Part shown: one piece after another, positions 1 to 10,424 of the stretch
Position numbering within the stretch: position 1 is the first letter of the stretch
Layout: every line of letters begins with the position of its first letter
Assembly: GCF_000247695.1 (NCBI RefSeq)
Contig: NW_004624732.1
Span: 26,306,110 to 26,370,109 of the forward strand
From: Heterocephalus glaber
Taxonomy: Eukaryota > Chordata > Mammalia > Rodentia > Bathyergidae
Direction of reading: 5' to 3'
Length of the DNA: 64,000 nt
Made by a program: the position numbers and the translations under genes
The notes under the pieces: generated by a model
The model's input: the letters and a program-made list of their open reading frames with translations, nothing else
The model's database searches: none
What the model was told of the DNA's origin: nothing

Positions 1-660
1 ATGGAGATACCTCAAAGAACTAGGACTAGAGGTCCTATTTGACTCAGCTATTCCCCTGCTGGGGATCTTCCCAAAAGAATTAAAAGAATCATACCACAGT
101 GATATATGAGCACCCATGTTCATAGCGGCACAATTTGTAATAACTAAAGCTTGGAAACAGCCCAAGTGTCCATCAACTGGAAACTGGATAAAGAAAATGT
201 GTTTTTTTTAATAAAATGGAGTACTACTCATCCACAAAGAACGAAAAACTAGAGTCATTTATAGCTAAATGGATGCATTTCGAGGCCATACTCTTAAGTG
301 AAGTAAATAGGACACACATGTGTAAATACTGAATAGTTTCACTAGTGTGAGGAACTGTTAGTGTAAACAAGGGTTAAAATGATTAAAATGAATAATTGAT
401 AATTTGGAATAGGAAAAACCGTCCAAAGACGAAGGAGTGAAGGGAGGGGAAGGGGAAAGGAAAAGAGGGAAAGGAAAAACTATAAGAAAAGAAAAAAAAT
501 GGAAGTGAAATCTATGTAAATAGGGAAGGATGGAGGGGGTGAAGGGCGCACAGGTAATGGGGAAAAAATAAAAACCAAGATACATCATTTTCAGGGACAA
601 ACACCCAATGATAAATGTAAACAAATTGTATACCTAAAATGTACCAATAAAAGAACTAAA
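1..660 (+). mobile_element. L1 (LINE-1) 3' end remnant
   Basis: The text follows the familiar mammalian L1 3' region: a stretch like 'cccatgttcatagcggcac', then 'cccaagtgtccatcaactgg', then a 'gataaagaaaatgtg' segment and an 'aatggagtactactca' segment. It ends in an A-rich tail with AATAAAAG near 646-677. No open frame remains. The window starts inside the element, so its 5' limit is unknown. Orientation + follows from the A-tail. Confidence 0.75.
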
Positions 661-689
661 AAAAAAAAGAAAGAAAATGGCAAGAATAA

Positions 690-860
690 TGGGATGAATG
701 TGTTCAAAGTAAAGGGGGGTATTTTGAGGGACATGAATAACAATGTGTCTTTTACTGTAATATATTTCTAAAATTTAAGCATTCACCATACATTTCAATC
801 ATATCTTGTGTATATACTGAACCAAATAGGATTCCATTAACCTTTGTCTAGTACTGTATA
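690..860 (+). pseudogene. Mariner-like transposase C-terminus remnant plus 3' flank
   Basis: Codons 690-740 read W-D-E-C-V-Q-S-K-G-G-Y-F-E-G-H-E-stop. This matches the usual end of mariner transposases (W..C....G.YFEGD). A stop (687-689) lies directly upstream, so only the tail is readable. The following ~100 bases are clearly related to 8971-9060, where a second copy ends C-I-L-S-K-R-K-Y-F-E-W-G-stop. The family assignment rests on this short motif and needs a profile search. Confidence 0.5.
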
Positions 861-1042
861 TAGCACTTGACTTGTATAGTAAAACATAGACATGTATCAT
901 ACCCAAAACTAAAAACTATGGAAGAAAATATAGAGAAAGAACTGTACCTCTGAGTTAAGCAAGGATTTCTTAGAGAAAATACAAAAGTATGTAAATCACA
1001 AAAGAAAAGTAATAAACTAAACTTCATCAAAATTAAAATTTG

Positions 1043-1131
1043 GGACTGGGGGTGTGGCTCAGTAGTAGAGCACTCGCCTAGTATATATGAGGCCCTGGGT
1101 TTAATCCCCAGCATAATAAATAAATAAATAG
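1043..1131 (+). mobile_element. ID-type SINE (tRNA-derived), TAGAGCA subfamily
   Basis: It starts GGACTGGGGGTGTGGCTCAG, an ID/BC1-type A box (tRNA-Ala-like), continues with 'tagagcactcgcc', has a B-box-like 'gggtttaatcccc' and ends in a (AAAT)n tail. It sits inside the L1 ORF2 remnant. Confidence 0.8.
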
Positions 1132-1167
1132 TCATCTTTCAAAGACACTATTAAGAAAATGAAAAGA

Positions 1168-1252
1168 TGGGGCCATGGATTTAACTCAGTGGTTCCGCCA
1201 CCTGCCCCGCAAGTACAAGGACCCAAGTTCGATCCCCGGTACCAAAAAAAAT
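1168..1252 (+). mobile_element. ID-type SINE, TTCCGCC subfamily, with 13-bp target duplication
   Basis: It has an A-box part 'ggatttaactcagtgg', then 'ttccgccacctgcc', a B box 'gttcgatcccc' and a short A tail. It is flanked by an exact direct repeat GAAAATGAAAAGA at 1155-1167 and 1253-1265. The duplication shows L1-type retroposition into the older L1. Confidence 0.85.
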
Positions 1253-2109
1253 GAAAATGAAAAGACAAGCCACAGACTGGGAAAAAATTCCCCAAACACA
1301 TTATCTGATAAGACTTATATTTATAATATATAAATGATTCTTACAATTTAAAAAGAGGACAACTTAGTTTTTAAGAAGGGAAAAAATTTGAACAGCACTT
1401 AATGGAAGAAGATATCCAATGACCCATAAGCGTAAGATAATTAAAAGCCAAAATGAGATACCATCCATCATTCATTTCTCATTCGGTAACGTAGAAATGC
1501 AAAATTGTGCAATCATTTTGAATAAGAGTCTGAAGTGTCTGGCAATTTCTTCTCAAGTCAAACAGATTACCCAAAAAAAATCAAAAGCACTTTTCTATGT
1601 AAATAACTAGCAAATATTGGTACAGCTTTATTAGTAAAAGCCCTTGAAGAGGAAAAAAAATTCCCAGTCATCAACAAGTAAATAGATAAACCCAATATAG
1701 AATGTCACAATGCATCCCTCTTCACTAAAAAGAATTGAATTGCTGGCATACACGTCAACACAGAGGACTCTAGTAAAAACCATGCTAACTAAAAGGAGAG
1801 GAGCACAGGAGACTGCAGAACCTACTTTGCACCAGTTGTAGGACATCCTAGAAAAGGAAACCCTAGTGAAAGAAACCAAATCAGTGGTGGCCAGCCACTG
1901 CTGGCTGTAAAGGGGAGGAGGAAATATTCTGGGATGCTTTACTGCTCTCTGTCTTGGTGATAGTGATGGTTAACTCTCTGTTATACAGTTAAAATTGGTG
2001 GATTTGATTTAGTGTAAATTATACTTCAATCAAGCGATTTATTTTAAAATGAAAGAAATGTGAAGCTTTGAGTTCATTTCCCAGTACCACAAAAAGAAAA
2101 AAGAAATAA

Positions 2110-2820
2110 AATTTAATTCCTATCATAATCCAGAAATTCAGCTCCTGGTTGTATCACCAACGTAAAGGGCCCATATGTGCACTGAAAGATATGCTCAAGG
2201 TTGTTCACAGCAGCCTCATTGAAATAGCCCCAAACTGTAAACAACCCAAATGTCATCAACATTCATCAACATGATGAACTGTGACCTAGGAGGCTGAGGC
2301 AGGTGGATCATGAGTTTGAGGCCTACCTGGGCAATTTAACAACTTAATGAGACCATGTCTCAAAATTTTAAGAAAAGGACTAAAGATGTAGCTCAGTGTA
2401 AAGGCCCTGGTTTCAATATCCAGTATTGCAAAATAACAACAACACAAAGATGAACTGTGGCATATTATACAATGTGTAATTTTTCAGTTACAGTAGTTGA
2501 AAAAAACCAGCTATGGCTTCATCCCAGATAAATCTCATAGCATAATGCTGATTGAAAGAAGCTATATACAAAACAGTGCTGTGATATAATACTATTTATA
2601 GGAACGTTGGAAAGGCAAAACTAAGCTGTGTGATTGAAATCCAAATGGTGGCCACCCATGAAAGAAACTCTCCCGTAGTTGGAAATATTGAATTTCTAGA
2701 TACTTGCGGTGGCAACACAGGTATATACAGATGTAAAAGTTCAGTAAGGTGGACACTTCAGATTGTGAACCTAGCTTGGTTGACTAAATATAAGTTATAT
2801 CTCAATGTAAAAATTCTTTA
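2110..2820 (+). mobile_element. Second decayed L1 3' fragment, split by a B1-ID dimer
   Basis: Contains 'aaacaacccaaatgtcatcaac', 'gttcacagcagcctcattgaa' and, beyond the SINE, 'tggcttcatcccagataaatctc' and a terminal segment like the L1M 3' end (2700-2820). Decayed and non-coding. The 165-bp SINE at 2284-2448 interrupts it. Confidence 0.65.
2284..2448 (+). mobile_element. B1-ID dimeric SINE with exact target duplication
   Basis: The left part is B1-like ('aggaggctgaggcagg', 'cctgggcaa', 'gaccatgtctcaaaa') and the right part is a degenerate ID ('gatgtagctcagtg'). An exact duplication GATGAACTGTG lies at 2273-2283 and 2449-2459. It is 5'-truncated. Such B1-dID dimers are known from squirrels, dormice, beavers and cavies. 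Confidence 0.8.
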
Positions 2821-2847
2821 AAGATGTACATATAAAATATTTAATGT

Positions 2848-2931
2848 AGGCCATGGATGTAGCTCAGTGGTAGAGCACTTGCCCAGCATGCTCAAGGTCA
2901 TGGGTTTGATCCCCTGCACAGCAAAAAAGAA
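2848..2931 (+). mobile_element. ID-type SINE
   Basis: Starts 'aggccatggatgtagctcag', continues 'tagagcacttgcccagcatg' and 'gggtttgatccc', and ends in an A-rich tail. Diverged from the ID consensus but complete. Confidence 0.8.
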
Positions 2932-2959
2932 ATTCCTTGAATTTGCACTTGGCAGATAA

Positions 2960-3600
2960 ACAGACAAGGTAGGTCTATGTTTTTATCTGTGTCTGAAAAC
3001 AAACAAACGAAAAATAGCAGTAGTGTATATGCAGCGGCCCTGAGGAGCCTCCGTATGAGTCTAGACTTGTTTGAGGGTAGCCTGGACAGTCTGGAAAGTT
3101 ACAATCTGTGCAGTCACGTGGGCTTCACGTTGACTCTGCTAATTATCACCTCCTCTTATCTGCTCATCACATTTTCCAACAGCTGCCTTCAGGGCCCCTG
3201 GATCCTCCTGGTCTCCAGACAGGGAACCCCACTGAAAGCACTGTGAGCTTTATCTCTGTGGGACTACTGAGCTGCCCTTTTGCGATGCTCAGAGGGTAGA
3301 GGCCCTTTCAGGTGCTGCCATGTCACTCCACTTTACTTGTGGGTGTAGTCCCGAGCCCTCTTTACCAGATGGCAATCTTTACTGAAAGTGTGGCTCTGAG
3401 TTCCAGCTCCCTGGAGTCTGGGAGGGAGGGTTAACTCAGAGGTCCAAAGTCTCACAATGTAGATGCCATGCTTTGGGCGTGCTATTTCCCTTACACAATC
3501 TAACTTAATCCCTCATAACCTTAATTGGGAGACAGTTAAGTAAGTACCATATACCTCCTTCAGGGACAGAGGTGATTGTGACTTGTAGCAAACTGAATCC
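2960..3600. other. Unassigned interspersed sequence
   Basis: No gene or clear repeat was recognised. The small open frames here lack codon structure or family resemblance. A MIR-like piece may lie near 3490-3550. Confidence 0.3.
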
Positions 3601-3985
3601 AGGAAAGGAAGACACCTAAGGAGGCAGGAGGCAGTGTACAACTTTTTTATTACATCGAAGGACCTGCCTGGGATTGTTCCCAAAGAAGTCAGACCCAGAA
3701 TATTGGTGGGCCAGCAGTTTTATAGGGTTGCAAGCAGCAGGTACAGAAGCAGAAGCAGAGTTTACCCAAAGCAGAGCAGTGGAGCGGGGAAGAGCAAAAG
3801 AGTTCTAGCAGGACTTTCTGAGTTCGTTATGCCCTTGTGGTGACAAATTACAGAAGTTGTCATGGCCACTTAGGTACATTCTACAAAAAGCATAGTTACC
3901 TAGTTAACCCATAGTTGCTTAATAACACGGTTAGCTCATAGTTGTCCAATTTAGTTATTTTGTTAGAAATATATCCATCTACCTA
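3600..3985 (-). mobile_element. Probable solitary retroviral LTR
   Basis: Read on the - strand it shows LTR promoter architecture: a TATA box (CCTATAAAACTGC, TTTTATAG at 3717-3724 on +), then a polyadenylation signal (AATAAA at 3646-3651 on the - strand) about 70 bases downstream, then a short U5-like end. No internal viral sequence is next to it, so it looks like a solo LTR. The family and exact ends are not determined. Confidence 0.5.
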
Positions 3986-3989
3986 GAAA

Positions 3990-4130
3990 TTCCCTTTCAG
4001 ACTCAGAAATAGTCTGCCCAAGGGCAGAATGATCTGCCCAAGATTGCACAGCTAGAAAAATGCACAGCTGAGACTTGAATCCACAATTTCTGAGGTGTGA
4101 GTCTCATAACCAAGGATTTGACTCTCTCAA
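3990..4130 (+). repeat. MIR SINE fragment
   Basis: 'gcccaagattgcacagctag' followed by a 'gagacttgaatccacaa' segment matches the MIR core. Old and diverged. Confidence 0.6.
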
Positions 4131-4486
4131 ATCCTAAGCCAGACTCTTTCCTCAGTTCTTGAACAATCCTAGTTCCTCTTCAACTAGCCCTTGTCCTGGG
4201 ATAGATGGGGATGTTCACAAGTGCTTCATGGAACAAAGAGGGTGTGGGCACCCTCTCCTCTTCCTGGATGGAAGAACATGCTCATTGCTCAGTGAGTTAT
4301 AGACCTCTTCTCTGAGGGGGCTGCTTGAGGCCCTGATAACAAGGCAACTCAGGGGAGCATTCTACATGAGACAATTAATTGTCGCAGAGAGGACTTGCAC
4401 ACACCAATTAATGGTGCCGTATTGCAGTTCAGGGCAAGGGTTTCTGGGTAAAAATGGTGGCCTTCCACTAACAGAAAACATGGAGA

Positions 4487-4549
4487 AAGTCACTTCAGTT
4501 GCCTCATCTAATATACTTTATTCTACAGATGAGGCAACTGAAGTGACTT
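4487..4549. repeat. Perfect 23-bp inverted repeat (hairpin) with 17-base loop
   Basis: The left arm 4487-4509 (starting AAGTCACTTCAGTTGCC) is exactly complementary to the right arm 4527-4549 (starting AGATGAGGCAACTGAAG). The loop is 4510-4526. The right arm resembles the MIR core ('acagatgagg.aactgaag'), so the left arm appears to be the same piece inverted. Transcribed from either strand it would give a miRNA-precursor-like hairpin, but no expression evidence is visible. Confidence 0.9.
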
Positions 4550-5103
4550 CCTCCCAATCCCTCAACATCTTGGGGGCAATTCCAGATCCTGGCTACTTCA
4601 GAGCTAACTTGATATTAGAGCATCATAATATTACATGACCAATAAAACAAAGTGAGAGCTGTGTTAGACTCAGCAGTGTCGGAACTGTGACTTGACAGGT
4701 TGCAGAGCAGTGGGAGGAGTCAGGTGGGCTGGGTCTAGAGTCATGCAAATAGAAAAAGGTGCAGACAGATCCCCACCTCCTCCAGGGACTCTGTATTTTG
4801 TGGTAAACGCCAGATATACTGAGGACTTACAGGTGAAAATCAGGCTTCTAAACTTTTCAAAGGAGATATAGGTGAGTAATTCTCTAACTTTGAGTACACA
4901 ATGATTTCTTAAACATGAGAAAAAAGCATTAACTACAAAGAGGGAAAGATTAGTAAACCTGACTACATTAAAATTAAGAACATTGCTCATGAAAAGACAC
5001 CAACAAGACAGTGAGATGACAGGCCATAAACAGGGACAAGATATTTGCAATATCTGTAACTGGTAAAATATTCATATCCAGAATGTGTAAAGAAGTCTTA
5101 ACA

Positions 5104-5290
5104 GCCAGGTGCATCACATGCCTATATTCTCAGCTATTTGGGATGTGGAGGCACAAGGATCACAAGTTTAAGCCCAGCTTGAGCAGCTTAGAAAGGCATT
5201 GTCTCAAAATAAAAAGTGCTGGGGATATAACTCAGAAGTAGACTACCCATGGAATTCCAGTCCTATATCACAAAAACAAAAATGAAAACA
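5104..5290 (+). mobile_element. B1-ID dimeric SINE
   Basis: 'gccaggtgcatcacatgcct' opens a B1-like half with 'tttgggatgtggaggcacaagg'. It is followed by an ID-like half 'gctggggatataactcag' and an A-rich end. Strongly diverged. Confidence 0.75.
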
Positions 5291-5298
5291 AAAAAAGA

Positions 5299-5381
5299 GA
5301 TGGGGATTTAGCTCAGTGGTTCTGACGCCTGCCTTGCAAGCGCAAGGTCCCGAGTTCGATCCCTGGTACCAAAAAAAAAAA
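5299..5381 (+). mobile_element. ID-type SINE, TTCCGCC-related subfamily
   Basis: 'gatggggatttagctcagtg' is followed by 'gttctgacgcctgcc', a B box 'gagttcgatccc', the end 'ggtacc' and a pure A tail. Among the less diverged copies in the window. Confidence 0.85.
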
Positions 5382-5693
5382 GATTTAATCCTTAGGGATT
5401 AAAAAAAAAAAAAGAAAACAAAAACAAAATAAACCCTAAGGTATCAGAAATAGAATAACCCAGCAGAAAAAGAGGCATTTCTCAGAAGAGGGAACACAAT
5501 ACACAACTTCAAAAAAATGCTGTATTCTGCACAAGATATGAATTAACAGAAACTTTTACATTAATACTTTTCTGAAATTTCTACTGAATATTTATGGATG
5601 TACTCTCTTGGGAAAACAATTTGATATTGTCCATAATTGAGCATTTTGATACTTGCAACCCAGCAATTTCCCTGTTTAGTACATACACTAGAG

Positions 5694-5897
5694 CAGGAAT
5701 CAGCAAACAAAACCCACGGACCATTTGTTTGCTCTTGGTGAATAAAGTTTTATTGGTATTCCCCTAGACTCACTATTTAAGCATCATGGAAGGCTGCTCT
5801 TACACCACAATGGCAGAGATGAGTAGTATCAGCAGAGACCATGTGGCCTGAAATATTTGCTGGGAGGCACAGATAATATTTGCCAATCTTAATCTGG
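5694..5897. mobile_element. hAT-Charlie-type non-autonomous DNA transposon
   Basis: It starts CAGGAATCAGCAAAC and ends 'tttgccaatcttaatctgg', imperfect inverted termini. The body carries 'aataaagttttattgg', 'aatggcagagatgagtag' and 'agagaccatgtggcctg', a common mammalian MER element. The exact MER name is not certain. Confidence 0.7.
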
Positions 5898-7018
5898 AGA
5901 TTTTTTATTTGAAAGTACAGTTTTACTTTTACCTATGGGTTTTAAAAACCTATGCCATGCACAACCTGTCTGTAAATATTTCTGTATGTAAACATCTATA
6001 TCTATATTTAGGTAAACATGAGTTTATCTCCAACTCTAATCCTTTATCACATGGATCATTCTTGCTTTCTCTCCTTGCTCACCTGTAAGTCCCCATTCCA
6101 ACAGTAAGACCCTAAGACATTTGTCATTGCTGTCAGCCATACCTTTATTTAATTGTCTAACGCTGCAAACCCGTACTGTAATACCAGCATTATTAAAGTA
6201 TACCCCCACGGGGAACGATTCTATCAACCAGAATGCAACACTCATCTCCAGGGCCTTTGGTCTTTCATCTTAATTCCAAAGTTACTTAAATCAGCACCTC
6301 CACCCCTTATTCTGAGGCTGTTTTGCACTTGCAATATAGTTAGATTCTATTGTCTCAGTCAGTCCTGGGATCTTTGACCTACTAAATTATTTTCTTAGGT
6401 TGCAAAACATTAAGGTTGACTATGCATGTTTTAAAGTTCCCTGGACTTTGTCAAATGCACCGTGTCATGTATTCACCAACGCAGTATGACATAGAATAGC
6501 TTTACTGCCTTAAAAATTCATGAGGCCTCACCTATCTACCCCTTTTCCTCACCGCTAAGCTTTTTACTATTTTCTAGAGATGTTTTTAAAATCTATATAC
6601 TAAGAGATACAACCAAGAATGCTCGCAAAAGCAAAGATCAAAGAACAACACAAATTTATTGTGTCTATCTTTCTGTCCATTGACAGGAAGTTTATTCAAA
6701 TTAGAAAATTTTATAAGCTGTAAACACAACTCAAGCTAGGTTTTGTGCAACATTGATGACTCTTAAAAAGGTTATATTAAGTGAAGTAATTATCCCACAG
6801 GACCATAGAATACCATTTTTATAAACTCAAATGCAAGTAAGTCAAAGGAACATATAATAAAGTCAGTTTTTTAAAAGGCTAAGAAATGAAGAACATGAAA
6901 GTTAGGGCAGTGGTTAGTCTGGGCAGACCAGGGAGTAGGGAGGAAGAGATGCATATACTTAGAAGCCAGTCAGCATGGCTGTTCTAGTTCTTGGAAGCAG
7001 TTCACAGGGGCTCATGAT
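5898..7018. other. Intergenic, no gene recognised
   Basis: AT-rich sequence. The short open frames on both strands (for example near 6036-6377) show no recognisable domains. Parts of 6640-6900 may be decayed L1 3' sequence ('aagtgaagtaattatcccac'), not certain. Confidence 0.3.
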
Positions 7019-7433
7019 TGCCATGGTTTGCTGTGGTTTGTCCCGCAGGGTTTGAGTATCCAAAGCTTGGTCCTCCTGTGGTAGCAAAGTGGTGGGCCTT
7101 TAGGAGGTGGGCCTGGGGGAAGGCCACTGGGGTTGTTGTCCCCCGAGGAAGTTAACATCGTTCTCTAGGGATCTTCGTTGATTCTCATGATGGGTGTTAG
7201 GAAAGAGCAAGACTGATCCCCAACTCCCCCTTTTTGGCTTCCTGTATTTCCAAGTGACCTCTCCCTCTCGCATGTGCTTCTATCATGATCCCATCCTCCA
7301 GGAGGTCCCCACCACCCAGAGCTGGGTCAATGGGAGTGTCAGGCCCTGGAACTTTCAAAGCTGTGGGCTAAATAAAATTCTCTTTCTAAAATACCCAACC
7401 TCATCTATTTCATTACAGCAACAGAAAACAAAT
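7019..7433 (+). mobile_element. MaLR-type solitary LTR
   Basis: Starts TGCCATGGTTTGCTGTGG, the usual MaLR LTR opening. It continues 'gtttgagtatccaaagcttgg', 'gcctttaggaggtggg', 'ttctcatgat', 'ccaggaggtccccacc', and ends with 'gtgggctaaataaaattctc' (polyadenylation signal) and 'acagcaacagaaaac'. About 410 bp, a typical LTR length. No internal sequence follows. Confidence 0.75.
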
Positions 7434-7579
7434 ACCATCCATCAGTACTTGTGATTTTTAAGCTTACTCATTTGTAGACATGTCTTTGATATACATATAT
7501 ATTATTAAATATATTTGGTAATGGGTTGCAACTATATTAAATACATTAAAATATATTAAACATTCTTAGCATAATAATG

Positions 7580-7680
7580 TCCTATTTGTGGGATTGTTGT
7601 GAGGATTAAATTAGATAATGAATGCAAATAATTAGTCCCAACAAATGATGATTGTATTTGTGAGTGTCATCATCTCCTCA
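7580..7680 (+). repeat. MIR 3' fragment
   Basis: 'gtgaggattaaattagataa' followed by 'tgaatgcaaataatta' resembles the MIR 3' half. Old. Confidence 0.5.
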
Positions 7681-8125
7681 GAACTGGTAGTTGCCCCCCT
7701 CAGCTTCCTGTTTGGGTCCCCGCCCTGAATTGCAAGTTAGACCCAAGACTGACTTTCCTCCTGTGTCAACAATAATGAAGCGTTATTTAAAAGTCTTCTC
7801 CATTAACGTTTCAAATTCCACCATTTAATTCATGAATTTAGGGACCCAAAAGTGAACTTCAAGTTCATCTGCTATGACCTTTTGTTTTGCACTTGAGGGA
7901 GGTTCGATGACTTTCCCAAGAGGACTCAAGTCTCTTGCAGAGTTGCCAGGCTTGGATGGTGTCTTCCAACCCCAAATCTAGAGCTACTTCTTCTGGTAGA
8001 AAGAGAACTTCCCCATGGCTTAGTGGGTCAGCCCTATATTGTGGATGTGGCAGAGCTGAAAGGAGGTGAAGGGAAGTGAGAAGAGGGATTAAGGCTGGAC
8101 AGACATCTTTCTGTGAGTTTAGCAC

Positions 8126-8337
8126 TTTTTTCTAGTCCTGGGGATTGAAGCCAGGGCCCTGTGTGTTCTAGGCAAGTGCTCTACACTAGCTACATCCGCA
8201 GTCCTTTAAATTTTTTCTAAGTTTTATTTTGAGATGGGATCTTGTTAACTTACCCAGGCTTACTTCAAACTCTCGATCCTCTGGCCTCAGCCTCCCAAGT
8301 AGTTGGGATTACAGATGTGCACCACTGCACCCTGCAC
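8126..8337 (-). mobile_element. B1-ID dimeric SINE
   Basis: Read on the - strand: a B1 half ('gtgcaccactg' complement, 'cccaagtagttgggattaca' on +) and an ID half ('gtcctggggattgaagcc' on +). A T-rich lead on + corresponds to its A tail. Confidence 0.8.
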
Positions 8338-8504
8338 ATTTAGGATTTCTTTTTATTTTCAGTCTCTTTTATCAACTTTTATTAGTATATATTTGTGACA
8401 CATAGTAAATGCATTCATCATGGGTGAATTGGTACATATCACACCACAACTCAGTCCTTTGAACCTCCCCTTCCCCTCTTCTCTCTCCATCTCCTCTGTC
8501 CCAG

Positions 8505-10170
8505 ACTCCCTTCCCATCCTTTCAAAATTCAAAAAACCAACTCTTTGGTTCATCGATCTTTTGTCTTGCTTTTTTAGTCGCAATTTCATTAATTTCCACT
8601 CTGATAATCTATAATTTCTTTCCTTTGATTTGTTTCAGATTTGGGTTCTTTTCTTTCTAGGACTTTGTGATACATCATTAGGTTATTTATTTGGAATGGC
8701 TGCTTTGTTTTTATGTATGCATTTATTGTTACAACCTTTCCTCTAAGAACTGTTTTCATTTTACCCTTTAGGTTTTAGTATACTGTGTTTCCATTGTCAT
8801 TTGGTTTTAAGAATTTTTAAAATTTCTTCGATGTTTGGCAGCAACATTCACCATATTTTTGATCACACCTTGTGAAAATACTCATGAAAGAGAACTTTAA
8901 ACTGCTTCATAAAGTGGCAGAAACAGTGAGTAAGTGTATTCTAAGCAAAAGGAAGTATTTTGAGTGGGGTTAATGGTAATTTGTCTTTCACTGTAATAAA
9001 TAATTTTAATTTAAACATTCATCATATATTTCAGTCATACCCTGTATATTGGTTTGATTGGAGAGCATGAAGAAAATCTAGCATTACGCAGTTAGTTGGA
9101 AAAGAAAGGAGTATTAAACAGTAGCCTTTTCAAATAATTGTGTATATATATTCCTTCATGTAGTAGTTTTCTTACTGTTTGTTTGCAGTATAGAATCTGA
9201 AACCATATCAGTGAGCTTTTCAAACTCTAACATTAAAATCTATTTGGCCTATATTGCATTTTGAATGGATCTTTTTTCTGTTGTGTGACATCATGTGCTG
9301 TTCATTTAGCAAATGATGGTTTACTGAATTACGCAGATCTTTCAGCTGTGGACACATTCATCATTATCAAAAGACCACATTCATTAGTATCACCACTTAC
9401 CTCATTAGAAGAGTCTTTAGAGCTCATAATCATGGAAACAAGATTTTTAGAAATATAACTGTCACTTTTTTAAAGCTCAAATTTTGACCTTGACAATAAA
9501 TATATCACTAGTTTCAGAACTGATAAATTTACTTTATTTTCAATAAAAGATCTTCCAAAACAAAAAAAATTTCTTCCATGATTTCTTCTGTGATCAACAG
9601 AATATTTAATAATATACTATTTAATCTCCACATGTCTGTGTAATTTTCATGGCTTCTTTCACTGCTGGTTTCTAGCTTTATTCTGCTATGATCCGGTAGT
9701 ATTTAAATTCTGTTGCATTTATTTAAACATGCTTTATGGCCTAAGAGAGGGTCTATTTTGGAAAATATCCTGTGTGCTGTTGAGAAAATATGCATTTTGT
9801 AGTTGTTATTGAGTGAAACATTCTGTAGATATCTGTTAAGTCCATTTGTTCAATAATGTGGTTTAACTCTGATGTCTTTTGTTCATTGTTTGGTTGACCT
9901 GTCTAATTATGACATTGGAATATTGAAGTCCCCAACTATGATTATATTGTTGTCTTTCTGTTCTTTTAGGTCCAGTAGTTTTTGTGTCATCAAGTTGGGT
10001 GTATTGACATTCGGTGCAGATATATTTACAACTATCATCTCTTCCAGTTGAACTGTTACCTTTACTAGAATGTAATGGGCATCTTTGTCTCTTCTGATCA
10101 TTTTTGGCTTGAAGTCATCTCTGTCTAAAAATAAGCTAATTACTTCTGCTTGTATTTATTTTCCACCCTT
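8505..10170 (-). pseudogene. L1 ORF2 remnant, endonuclease end, split by a 732-bp insertion
   Basis: On the - strand, 9907-10101 encodes a 64-residue open piece ending in V-G-D-F-N-I-P, the GDFN motif of the L1 ORF2 apurinic endonuclease domain. The flanks (9580-10150 and 8505-8833) continue ORF2 with stops and frameshifts ('ttctgctatgatccggtag', 'tattttggaaaatatcc', 'tttaggttttagtatactg' on +). The insert at 8834-9565 is bounded by duplicated L1 sequence. Inactive: neither a full endonuclease nor a reverse transcriptase frame remains. Confidence 0.8.
8834..9565 (+). pseudogene. Retrocopy-like insertion with mariner-type tail inside L1
   Basis: It is flanked by 15-bp near-identical repeats, AAAATTTCTTCGATG (8819-8833) and AAAATTTCTTCCATG (9566-9580), where the L1 resumes. 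It ends with AATAAA followed about 15 bases later by an A-run, as in a processed transcript. Near its start, codons 8935-8973 read C-I-L-S-K-R-K-Y-F-E-W-G-stop, a mariner-transposase-like end related to 699-740. The remaining 590 bases are unrecognised; the 65-codon frame at 9261-9458 has no known domain. The parent transcript is unknown. Confidence 0.6.
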
Positions 10171-10424
10171 TCACTTTTGTGCTATGCATGGTACTTCTGC
10201 TGTTACTTCCTAAGATACTAGTCTACCTTGTGTGGTACCAGCAATAGGTAACCTGCGCCTGGTGTAGTACCAAGAAAAGGTCACATGATGTCGCCAGAAG
10301 CCAGTATTTTGAAATTGTCAACTAGTGTTCCTAGACCATTCGGTTCTTACCTACAATAGCAGAAGAAAATTTTACTGAAATTCTGGGCTGCTCCATGTAT
10401 ATTGCTTAAAAAGAAAAGAAAAGA

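Larger units (their letters stand above)
940..2055 (+). mobile_element. Decayed L1, ORF2 3' end and 3' UTR, interrupted by two ID SINEs
   Basis: Around 950-1040 and 1132-1300 the sequence matches the L1 ORF2 segment with 'gttaagcaaggatttcttaga' and 'agacaagccacagactggg'. About 1380-1500 continues with 'gaagatatccaatgacccataagc' and 'aaatgagataccat', and 1900-2050 resembles the L1M 3' end. Many stops and indels. ID elements at 1043-1131 and 1168-1252 split the coding remnant and are therefore younger. Confidence 0.7.
4850..5690 (+). mobile_element. Decayed L1 ORF2 3' fragment with two nested SINEs
   Basis: About 4930-5100 matches L1 ORF2 near its 3' end ('actacattaaaattaagaac', 'acaagatatttgcaatat', 'gaatgtgtaaagaa'). 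Related text resumes after the SINEs at about 5460-5690 ('agaaaaagaggcatttctc', 'aacccagcaattt'). No open frame. Confidence 0.65.

Noticed and set aside
1043..1252. tRNA-like A and B boxes
   Set aside because: They belong to ID SINEs with A tails and target duplications, not to functional tRNA genes.
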